From: Bacteroidia bacterium
Lineage (GTDB): Bacteria; Bacteroidota; Bacteroidia; Flavobacteriales; Flavobacteriaceae
Reading direction: 5' to 3'
Assembly: GCA_030428705.1 (NCBI GenBank)
Contig: JAUIDI010000009.1
Span: 62,001-126,000 of the forward strand
Length of the DNA stretch: 64,000 bases
Each line of letters opens with the position of its first letter. Position 1 is the first letter of the stretch. The notes under the pieces were generated by a model. The model searched no databases. It was not told the origin of the DNA and worked only from the letters and a program-made list of their open reading frames with translations. The position numbers and the translations under genes are program-made. Shown here one piece after another: positions 15,416 to 23,031 of this stretch.

Positions 15416-17293
15416 TTATAGGCTTAACACTAGATCTTGCAAAGAGTCTTCTGTGGTAAGATCTAACTTTTTACGAAGTCGGTACCGCGCTTTTTTGATT
15501 CCATCAGGCGAAATATTGAGAATGTTCGCTATTTCTTTCGATGATAGGTTCATCTTTAAAAGTGCCATTAGCCGTAGTTCGTTTGAGGTGACTTCTGGGT
15601 ATTTGGTTTTTACGTTGCTGTTGAAATCTTTATGTACCTCTTCGAAATATTTCGAAAAATTTTGCCAGTTGTTGTCATCCTGTAGATCAAAATTGATGGT
15701 ACGGATCAGCTGTTGGTATCCACTCGTGTTTTCAGAGGCTTTTAATTCTTGTGCTTTTTGTTTAAGATTTTCAAGGGTTTCGTTCTTCTTGGCCAAGTGT
15801 AGGGCATGAGTGGTGAGTTCTTTCTTTTTAAAGGCGAGTTCGGTATCCACTTTTTCTTTTTCCAACTTGTTTCGTTTCAGTTTTTGACGTAGCGCATAGA
15901 TGCCAAGTAGACAGAGCAAAAGCCCAACACCCAATAAAATACGTTGAAGGTTGCCGATTTCTGCTTCTTGTTCGAGCACATCGATTTCCTTTTCCTGTAA
16001 TGCTATTTGCTGCTCTTTGGTCTCAATATCGAAAATGGCCCGCATTTCTTCTATCTGTTGCGATTTCCTATTATTAAAGATGCTGTCACTCAATTTGTCA
16101 TAGATTACATAATCTTTTAAGGCCAGTTCAAAGCTTTGTAGTTGTCGATAAGACTCTGATTTTTTTAAATGCGCATCGGCTTTGTCAGGAAGCGATTGAA
16201 TACTATCCGATATGGCACTTGCTTTTTGTAGGTAAGGAAGGGCTAAATCTGGCCTGCCCGTTTCGTTGTACAAAAGGCCAAGACTTGCATAGGTTTTGTT
16301 TATTTCCGTCGGATTGTCCATTTTGGAATAAACCTCAAGCGAGCTGTTTAGACTTTTGATCGCCTCAGGGAATTTTTTCAAGTTTGTATAAGCATTCCCC
16401 ATTAGGTTATATGCACTGGCTTCCTTTAATTGAAAGTTGTTTTTATAGGACATTTCAATGGATCTTTCAAAATAGCCTATGGCCTCTTCGTGCCTGTCAA
16501 GGTACATTAGGTTTTCGCCAATAAACCGTAACACATCGCTCTGCCATAACAAGTCTTCAAAATCTTTGTAGACCTTGTACGCTTTTTCAAAATGTTCAAT
16601 GCTGTTTCCATAATTCTCCAGCTTCATTTCTATTTGGCCCAAAAGTGTATGCGCATCTGCAACAAAAAGGGGATTTTTGGCCCTTTCCCTATATTCTTCC
16701 AAGGCTTGTAGTCCATTTTTTAGCGCCAAATTGTACCGTCCCTGCTTCATATCTATTTCCGATAGCATAAAGAAGGTGGATCCTATAAACTTGAAATCCA
16801 CTTCGCGTGCATACGAAATGGTATCTTTTTGTCTATAGATTTCAATGTTCTTGGCCAGATATTCCTTTGCCGTCTCAAAATCGTTTTGACGATCGTAAAG
16901 ATTGGCGAAACGGGTGTTCGCCGTTAAGATTCCCCCGAGATTTTGAGACCGGGTGACCATATCCATGGTCGCTTTGGTATAATAGTAGGCGGAGTCAAGT
17001 TCATCCCTATTGAAAAAATAAGAGCTTATTTGGTTCAGACCCTTTGCGATACCATTATCGTACTTCAATTGTTGTGACATCCTCACCATTTCATGGGCGA
17101 ATTCATATGCCCGTTCAGGATCGGTATAGGTCAGGTTTTGTAGAATGCGATCCGCTATGTTTACTTTGATAGTATCGTTGGGCCGCTTATGATATTCAGT
17201 TAGAAGGCTATCGAGGTTCTTGTAGTCTTGTGCGTTGAGCGGGGGAGATATGGCATAAAAAAACAAAAACCAAAATACTAATTTGGGTTTCAT
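15416..17293 (-). CDS. TPR-transmembrane-HTH (LuxR-like) regulator 1
   Basis: 625-aa one-component regulator typical of Bacteroidota. A signal peptide (ending near PLNAQ) is followed by a periplasmic array of tetratricopeptide repeats to about residue 420, a coiled coil, one membrane segment at about 451-468, a cytoplasmic coiled coil, and a C-terminal LuxR/GerE-type HTH with LSSKEIANILNIS at 583-595 and KKARYRLRKKL as recognition helix region. It converges on the short CDCL gene and follows the long CDCL gene on the same strand. The cytoplasmic part is very close to that of the paralogue at 19486, while the TPR part is diverged. It likely controls the CDCL genes, an inference from position. 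Confidence 0.85.
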   Translation of the reverse strand: MKPKLVFWFLFFYAISPPLNAQDYKNLDSLLTEYHKRPNDTIKVNIADRILQNLTYTDPERAYEFAHEMVRMSQQLKYDNGIAKGLNQISSYFFNRDELDSAYYYTKATMDMVTRSQNLGGILTANTRFANLYDRQNDFETAKEYLAKNIEIYRQKDTISYAREVDFKFIGSTFFMLSEIDMKQGRYNLALKNGLQALEEYRERAKNPLFVADAHTLLGQIEMKLENYGNSIEHFEKAYKVYKDFEDLLWQSDVLRFIGENLMYLDRHEEAIGYFERSIEMSYKNNFQLKEASAYNLMGNAYTNLKKFPEAIKSLNSSLEVYSKMDNPTEINKTYASLGLLYNETGRPDLALPYLQKASAISDSIQSLPDKADAHLKKSESYRQLQSFELALKDYVIYDKLSDSIFNNRKSQQIEEMRAIFDIETKEQQIALQEKEIDVLEQEAEIGNLQRILLGVGLLLCLLGIYALRQKLKRNKLEKEKVDTELAFKKKELTTHALHLAKKNETLENLKQKAQELKASENTSGYQQLIRTINFDLQDDNNWQNFSKYFEEVHKDFNSNVKTKYPEVTSNELRLMALLKMNLSSKEIANILNISPDGIKKARYRLRKKLDLTTEDSLQDLVLSL

Positions 17294-17347
17294 GGGGTTT
17301 GGTTTGAATTAAAGATACATTTTCTTTCAACAAATACACGGAAGTCA

Positions 17348-17374
17348 ATAAAAAACAGGCCCGAAGGCCTGTTT
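17348..17374 (-). terminator. Intrinsic terminator after the long CDCL gene
   Basis: On the reverse strand AAACAGGCC-TTCG-GGCCTGTTT forms a 9-bp stem with a stable UUCG loop followed by TTTTTATT. It separates the long CDCL gene from regulator 1, so the two are probably not one operon. Confidence 0.85.
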
Positions 17375-17416
17375 CAACAGACTAACTCAAGATAGAAATA
17401 AGATTTTATAAAGTGG

Positions 17417-19252
17417 CTAGAGTTCAAACGGCCCTTGAACATCCGAACCGAAAAAGGTGACGTATTTGGTGCCTGTTCCGTCGAAAAATACCGTGACCCG
17501 TGATTCCCCTAGAAAAAAAGACATTGCCGCCCCTATGGTCGCCAGATTGCCCAAACCTGGATCATTGGCATACTCATGGGGTGGGCTAAATCCGCGTGGA
17601 CTGTTATTATACAAAGATGCATGCGTACCATCTTTATTGAACATATATCTTGTTGATGGGCCAAGAGGATCCTTGCTATTGAAATGCATCGCTCCGATGC
17701 CATTTAGTAAAAACGGATTGTCAGGGGCCAAGTTTTCTATAGGTTCGGGCAACAACCAACGATTGCCTATCATGTAGCTAAATTCGAGACCACTGCTTGA
17801 CATAATCATGATAACGCTCTCATCATCATTATTACCATTGATATTGCAAGCCGCTCCAATACCTTCATTGCCGAATGGATAGTCACCTTCGGTTACCAAA
17901 TCCTCAATAGGAAATGGGCCATCGAGCTCGTTGTTATAGCTATGCATATACTCTTTGCCGTCCTGACTGATTAAGATAAAGCCGGAACCCTGTAATGGAT
18001 ACGCGGCGCCAACAGGACCCATTCTATCCAACAATTGGCCCTTCCAATGTGCAAATTGAATGGGTTCACCCCCTGGAGGAGCCGGATTACAATTGGTCAC
18101 GTCGTATTCCGTGGCCAACTGTACACCCACGATTTGGTTGTTCTCTACACTTCGAACCACATAACTGATGGGTAGGCCTGTAGAAATTGTGGTGCTTTTG
18201 GCCAGCAATTCAACAAGCTCGCTAATATTTGTATTTCCGGCGGTCAACAAGGTTTGCCCGGCATCACCCCCAAAAGCCATTACCTTGACCTTCAGCTCGC
18301 TCAATTTGTCGATTTTACTACCATCGATATCAATATTTCCGCTTCCGGCAACCGCATTGAATTCTCCGCTGACTGCAGCTTCCATTTCGGTATATGAAGA
18401 AGTCGATTCTATCAACATATAATATATTCTTCCATATGTAACGTCGGAAATATAAGTTGCCGGATTACCGGGTTGAACGTACTTTTCCAAGTCGGCATCG
18501 GTAACACCTTCAGCGAAAAGTCCGTCTACACTTGTAGGTATGTCAAAACTCATTGTATAGAAACTTTGATTGAGTTCTACTAGAATTCGGTTGTATTCTT
18601 TTTCGCTACTAAAACTAAAATCGGCGCTGACACTTGTAAATGCGGTAGAATAATCGATACCCATACTGAAAGCCAGTGCCTGTTCACTATGGACTTGACT
18701 GTATTTAAAGACAAAATTCGCCGGTAAATCGCTAGGTGCATTGGCGATAATATTATTCATGCCATCTTGAATGGAACTTTTGGCGACCTTGTCTACCTCA
18801 AAACTTGAAGCAAGATTGCCATTGTTCAGATCGTAAGAAATTATTCCACCGGCCCTTTCCACTGCGATTACATCGGGAGTCGCTTTTTTTAATGAATTTC
18901 CTTGCAACAGACTTCCTGGGTAGATTACTGATGCATTTGGATTGAAAAGTGGGAATCCATTATCACCTCCTCCTGGCGATAAGGCACTATAGGTCTTAGT
19001 AGTGCAGTTCCAAACTGTTCCGTTAATGATTTCGTTGGTTTCTTTTTCCTCTTTGAGATCCTCAGAAGTTATTGTTGGCTCAAAAGTGCCCCCGGCCTCG
19101 ATTACCGCATCAAAATTTTGACTAATCGGCTGAGGACCGGTACCGTCTTCTACATCACCAGAATCGGTATCCGATTTGCTGCATGCAACCAATACCATAA
19201 CACTCAGCAACAATGCTGGAATAGGTCTAAAAACTCGTTTTTGCGTTTTCAT
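17417..19252 (-). CDS. Cholesterol-dependent-cytolysin-like (CDCL) lipoprotein, long form
   Basis: 611-aa predicted pore-forming lipoprotein, lipobox VAC with Cys24 followed by SKSDTD and acidic residues. The CDC core is recognised from IYPGSLL at 110-116, VTYGR at 271-275, FGGDAGQT at 327-334 (almost the classical GGDAQ) and PISYVV at 361-366. The CDC domain 4 is missing. From about 398 to the end are four units of 50-54 residues, each with (G)(I/V)GA near its start at 414, 464, 518 and 572, a central aromatic/Gly strand, and a GPF or LPEP-like end; this pattern resembles hemopexin repeats and suggests a four-bladed propeller for binding a receptor or glycan. It would be the long partner of the pair. 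Confidence 0.82.
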   Translation of the reverse strand: MKTQKRVFRPIPALLLSVMVLVACSKSDTDSGDVEDGTGPQPISQNFDAVIEAGGTFEPTITSEDLKEEKETNEIINGTVWNCTTKTYSALSPGGGDNGFPLFNPNASVIYPGSLLQGNSLKKATPDVIAVERAGGIISYDLNNGNLASSFEVDKVAKSSIQDGMNNIIANAPSDLPANFVFKYSQVHSEQALAFSMGIDYSTAFTSVSADFSFSSEKEYNRILVELNQSFYTMSFDIPTSVDGLFAEGVTDADLEKYVQPGNPATYISDVTYGRIYYMLIESTSSYTEMEAAVSGEFNAVAGSGNIDIDGSKIDKLSELKVKVMAFGGDAGQTLLTAGNTNISELVELLAKSTTISTGLPISYVVRSVENNQIVGVQLATEYDVTNCNPAPPGGEPIQFAHWKGQLLDRMGPVGAAYPLQGSGFILISQDGKEYMHSYNNELDGPFPIEDLVTEGDYPFGNEGIGAACNINGNNDDESVIMIMSSSGLEFSYMIGNRWLLPEPIENLAPDNPFLLNGIGAMHFNSKDPLGPSTRYMFNKDGTHASLYNNSPRGFSPPHEYANDPGLGNLATIGAAMSFFLGESRVTVFFDGTGTKYVTFFGSDVQGPFEL

Positions 19253-19367
19253 AATTACTTGTTTTGTGGATTAAACTGTTTCGTTTTGTGTGGCCTACTC
19301 GGTTAGGGCCTGTAGCCCATGGCCGAGCTAGGCTCCACAAAAACGGGTTGCCAACTTAATGACAAAA
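19253..19367 (-). promoter_or_regulatory. Structured 5' leader of the long CDCL gene
   Basis: Counterpart of the leader at 13664-13778. On the gene strand it has the same CATTAAGTTGGCAA block, an outer stem TTTTGTGG/CCACAAAA (19335-19342 with 19262-19269, span 81 nt as in the other copy), and an inner CTCGG/CCGAG hairpin (19323-19327 with 19298-19302) enclosing GGGC/GCCC. Length from -7 box to ATG is identical in both copies even though small gaps are needed to align them. Confidence 0.55.
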
Positions 19368-19375
19368 CAAACCTA
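19368..19375 (-). promoter_or_regulatory. -7 box of the long CDCL gene (TAGGTTTG)
   Basis: Perfect TAnnTTTG match on the reverse strand, 116 bases before the ATG and 39 bases after the last operator unit, exactly as for the short CDCL gene. Confidence 0.65.
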
Positions 19376-19410
19376 GGGTGCCGGTTGCTTCGATAAAAAT
19401 ATTGAGGGGT

Positions 19411-19425
19411 GACAAAGGGGTGACA
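19411..19425 (-). promoter_or_regulatory. Operator of the long CDCL gene: two TGTCACCCC units, 11 bp apart
   Basis: On the gene strand TGTCACCCCTT is followed directly by TGTCACCCCTC, giving TGTC starts at 19425 and 19414. They match the TGTCCACCTT/TGTCCCCCTT units before the short CDCL gene. The operator abuts the terminator of the upstream regulator gene. Confidence 0.6.
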
Positions 19426-19426
19426 T

Positions 19427-19454
19427 CAAAAAAACACCTGCAAATACAGGTGTT
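19427..19454 (-). terminator. Intrinsic terminator after regulator 2
   Basis: On the reverse strand AACACCTG-TATTTG-CAGGTGTT is followed by a T-run. It ends regulator 2 before the operator and promoter of the long CDCL gene, so that gene depends on its own promoter. Confidence 0.85.
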
Positions 19455-19485
19455 CTATAAAGGTTGTGAAATATTTTAAAAGGTG

Positions 19486-21369
19486 CTACATGGATATAAT
19501 CAATGCTTCCAAGGAATCCTCTGGATTAATACTTAGCTTTTTTCTAAGTCGATTTCTAGCCTTTTTTACCCCTGATGTAGAAATATTCAGTATGATCGCA
19601 ATCTCTTTTGAAGATAAATTCATTTTCAAAAGTGCCATCAAACGAAGTTCATTTTTAGTGATTTCAGGATATTTTTCTTTCACAGTTTTACTGAAGTCTT
19701 TATGCACCTGTTCAAAATATTGCGTAAAGCTCTCCCAATTTTTATCATCCTGTTGGTCAAAATTGATTGTCTGTATTAATTGACGATAGCCAAGTTCGTC
19801 GCCTTCCGAGGATTTAAGTTCTTTCACCTTTAGTTTGACGGCCTCCAATACCTCGTTCTTTTTGGCTAAATGCATGGCATGTGTGGTGAGTTCCTTCTTC
19901 TTAAAGGCTAGTTCGTTGTCCACTTTTTCTTTTTCCAATTTATTACGTTTCATTTTTTGGCGTATACCGTAGTACAACAACCCAAAAAGGCTAATTAGGG
20001 CTATAATCCCGCCAATAAGCAATGTGTTTTGAAGTGATGCGGCACGCTGCTTTTCTTCCAACAACACAATTTCATTTTCTTGAAGGGCTAGTTGTTGTTC
20101 TTTTTTTTCGGTTTCATAGATGGTTTGTAATTCTTCAATTTGTTGGGAACTGGTTAGGTCATAAATTGAATCATTCAGTTTTTTATGAAGTTTATAGCTG
20201 CCCAAAGAAGCTTTATGGCCGTTTAATTGTTCATGGGCCTTAGATTCTAAAAGGTAAGACTCGCTCAATTCAGGAAGGGCGCCAATCTCTTCTGCAACTT
20301 GTTTTGCTTGGGCTGTCAATTCAATGACTTTTTCATAATCGGATAGCTCAAAATGGGTTTTTGCCATTGCATTTAAATCAGCTACCATGTTGATTTTTGA
20401 TTCCAACTTTTTATGCAGTTCATAGCCCTTGGCCAAATAATCAAGGGATTCGGTATGGTTTTTTATAGCATTGTTGGAAATTCCAATTTGTGATAGAGCG
20501 GTTGCTTCCAATTCCAAAAATTGATGCTCTCTTCCTAAACGCAGAGCCTCATTGAAATGGGCCGTTGCACTATCGAACTTTTCTAGTTTCATAAAACTTT
20601 TGCCAACATCTATTGAAGTGAGCCCCCAATATTCATGATAGTCATGGTCTTTGTATATTTCAATGGCTCTAAGCCCGTAATCAATGGCATCTTGATAATT
20701 TTTTCTTCTGTATTCAATATTGCCCAATTCAGCCAAGGAATTGCCAATGCGCCGGGTATGCTTTATTTCCTCAAAAAAGCGGAGTGCTTTTAAGGCATGT
20801 TCAACAGCAAGTTTATAATTGCCCTTCTCTTTATATATTTCAGCAATCCCTAAATATTCAGCTCCAATTTTATTAAAACCTTTTAGGTCTTTTTGCTCAG
20901 ATTCGGGTAAGTTGTAAAGCCCTATGTTTTCATTATGAAAATTTAGGGCATTGGTGTAATTGCCCACTTTTTTTTCGATACCGGCCAAAGCATGATTGAT
21001 GAACAAAGTCATTTTTGGACTATTCATTTCAATAGCCTTGTTTTTGGATTTTAAGAAAAAGGTTCTTGCTGAATCCATTTGACCTATATTTTCATGATAG
21101 GTGCCGAAGTGCAATAGGCTAGCGAAAATACCTTTGGAATAGCTAAGCTCATTGGCCAAATTATTCTCTTTTTTGGCATATTCCAAAGCCCTTTTACTAT
21201 CGGTGAACATAAGTTTTTCAAACAAAGTACCATAACGGGCAACTTTTAAAGTGTCATTGGGCATTTGGTTTGCAGTAGAAATAAGGCTATCAACCTCTTC
21301 TGACCATTGAGACAAAATCACATTGGGAAAAAACAAGAAGGAAAATATAAACAAGGTAAGTTTGCGCAT
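19486..21369 (-). CDS. TPR-transmembrane-HTH (LuxR-like) regulator 2
   Basis: 627-aa paralogue of the regulator at 15416. From the ATG at 21369 it has a signal peptide ending near NVILSQ, periplasmic TPRs, one membrane segment, a coiled coil and a LuxR-type HTH with LSSKEIAIILNIS. The frame stays open to 21549, but that would add 60 residues without a signal peptide and run into the guaA start, so 21369 is chosen. The stretch from LEKEKVD to the C-terminus is nearly the same as in regulator 1, which suggests that both read the same DNA site but sense different inputs. Codon use looks more AT-rich than in the neighbouring housekeeping genes. Confidence 0.85.
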   Translation of the reverse strand: MRKLTLFIFSFLFFPNVILSQWSEEVDSLISTANQMPNDTLKVARYGTLFEKLMFTDSKRALEYAKKENNLANELSYSKGIFASLLHFGTYHENIGQMDSARTFFLKSKNKAIEMNSPKMTLFINHALAGIEKKVGNYTNALNFHNENIGLYNLPESEQKDLKGFNKIGAEYLGIAEIYKEKGNYKLAVEHALKALRFFEEIKHTRRIGNSLAELGNIEYRRKNYQDAIDYGLRAIEIYKDHDYHEYWGLTSIDVGKSFMKLEKFDSATAHFNEALRLGREHQFLELEATALSQIGISNNAIKNHTESLDYLAKGYELHKKLESKINMVADLNAMAKTHFELSDYEKVIELTAQAKQVAEEIGALPELSESYLLESKAHEQLNGHKASLGSYKLHKKLNDSIYDLTSSQQIEELQTIYETEKKEQQLALQENEIVLLEEKQRAASLQNTLLIGGIIALISLFGLLYYGIRQKMKRNKLEKEKVDNELAFKKKELTTHAMHLAKKNEVLEAVKLKVKELKSSEGDELGYRQLIQTINFDQQDDKNWESFTQYFEQVHKDFSKTVKEKYPEITKNELRLMALLKMNLSSKEIAIILNISTSGVKKARNRLRKKLSINPEDSLEALIISM

Positions 21370-21496
21370 GTTGGTCGTTAGGTGTTCTAAAGTTAATAAA
21401 ATGAGAGGTATAACATTCGTGCCATAGTGTTTTTTCATTATGACGAATACTTGAGATAAATTTCGCAGTAAATGTTCCAAATTGCTATTTTTGCCC

Positions 21497-23029
21497 ATGC
21501 AAAACAACGTCCTTATCCTTGACTTTGGTTCGCAGTATACCCAACTCATAGCGAGAAGGGTTCGTGAACTGAATATTTTCTGCGAGATTAAACCTTATAA
21601 CAAACTTCCTGAAGATCTTTCGAGCTATAAAGCGGTCATACTTTCGGGCTCTCCTTTTTCGGTACGTGCGGACGATGCGCCACACCCCGATCTTTCTCAA
21701 ATAAAAGGGAAGAAACCGTTGTTGGGTGTTTGCTACGGGGCACAGTACCTGGCACATTTCAATGGTGGGAATGTCGAAAAATCGAATACTCGGGAATATG
21801 GCAGGGCCAACCTTTCGCATGTTGAGAACGAAAATCCTTTTTTTGCAAATATTAATGTCGGGAGCCAAGTTTGGATGAGCCATGCCGACACGATAAAACA
21901 GCTTCCCGAAAACACACATCTTATTGCCAGTACCCATGATGTCGAGAATGCCGCTTTTAAATTTGATGGCGAAGAAACCTATGGTATTCAATTTCATCCA
22001 GAAGTTTATCATTCCACGGACGGAAAACAGCTTTTGGAAAACTTCTTGGTCAACATTGCCGGAGTGGCCCAGACATGGACACCCGATGCCTTTGTCGAAT
22101 CGACAGTGGCTGAATTAAAATCAAAGATTGGCGATGATAAGGTAATCCTTGGGTTGTCAGGAGGAGTCGATTCGACGGTTGCGGCGGTATTGCTCCATAA
22201 GGCCATCGGAAAACATCTCCATTGCATTTTTGTCAATAACGGTCTGCTGCGTAAAAACGAATTTGAAGATGTACTCGAACAATATAAAGGTATGGGACTC
22301 AATGTTAAGGGTGTAGACGCTTCGGCACGCTTTTTGGATGCTTTGGCAGGCGAGAGCGACCCGGAAACAAAACGTAAGATAATTGGAAGGGTGTTCATTG
22401 AGGTTTTTGACGACGAAGCGCATTTGGTCGAAGATGCGAAATGGCTGGCGCAGGGTACGATTTATCCCGACGTGATCGAATCCGTTTCGGGTACCGGAGG
22501 TCCCTCGGCAACTATCAAAAGCCATCACAATGTAGGTGGATTGCCCGATTTTATGAAACTGAAAGTTGTAGAACCCCTTAAAATGTTGTTCAAGGACGAG
22601 GTGAGAAGAGTAGGCAAGAGTATGGATGTAGGCGATGAACGTTTGGGCAGGCACCCATTTCCAGGTCCGGGACTGGCCATTCGTATCCTTGGGGATATTA
22701 CCCGCGAAAAGGTGGCCATTTTACAAGAAGTAGACCATATTTTTATAAAAGGTTTACGCGATTGGGGGCTTTATGATCAGGTTTGGCAGGCCGGGGCCAT
22801 GCTTTTGCCCGTAAATAGTGTAGGCGTGATGGGCGATGAGCGCACTTATGAAAAATGCGTAGCTTTACGTGCGGTCGAGAGTACCGATGGCATGACGGCA
22901 GACTGGGTCAATTTGCCCTATGAGTTTTTACAGAAAACGTCGAACGAGATTATAAATAAAGTACCCGGGGTCAATAGAGTGGTTTATGACATCAGCTCAA
23001 AGCCCCCGGCGACCATAGAATGGGAATAG
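21497..23029 (+). CDS. guaA: GMP synthase (glutamine-hydrolysing)
   Basis: 510-aa cytoplasmic enzyme converting XMP to GMP with glutamine and ATP. The class I amidotransferase domain starts with [18 protein letters not shown], has [11 protein letters not shown] with the nucleophile Cys, and ends at QFHPEVYHS. The ATP-pyrophosphatase P-loop [14 protein letters not shown] follows, and the protein ends in the dimerisation domain with KPPATIEWE. The frame is open from 21482, but the family start matches the ATG at 21497. The LysM gene begins 2 bases after the stop. Confidence 0.97.
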   Translation: MQNNVLILDFGSQYTQLIARRVRELNIFCEIKPYNKLPEDLSSYKAVILSGSPFSVRADDAPHPDLSQIKGKKPLLGVCYGAQYLAHFNGGNVEKSNTREYGRANLSHVENENPFFANINVGSQVWMSHADTIKQLPENTHLIASTHDVENAAFKFDGEETYGIQFHPEVYHSTDGKQLLENFLVNIAGVAQTWTPDAFVESTVAELKSKIGDDKVILGLSGGVDSTVAAVLLHKAIGKHLHCIFVNNGLLRKNEFEDVLEQYKGMGLNVKGVDASARFLDALAGESDPETKRKIIGRVFIEVFDDEAHLVEDAKWLAQGTIYPDVIESVSGTGGPSATIKSHHNVGGLPDFMKLKVVEPLKMLFKDEVRRVGKSMDVGDERLGRHPFPGPGLAIRILGDITREKVAILQEVDHIFIKGLRDWGLYDQVWQAGAMLLPVNSVGVMGDERTYEKCVALRAVESTDGMTADWVNLPYEFLQKTSNEIINKVPGVNRVVYDISSKPPATIEWE

Positions 23030-23031
23030 AC

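Noticed and set aside
21486-21493. TATTTTTG three bases before the guaA ATG as promoter
   Set aside because: Transcription would start at or inside the start codon. It may be chance, or guaA may be leaderless; not strong enough to annotate.
21370-21549. Sixty-residue N-terminal extension of regulator 2
   Set aside because: It would overlap the guaA start and destroy the signal peptide that the paralogue also has.
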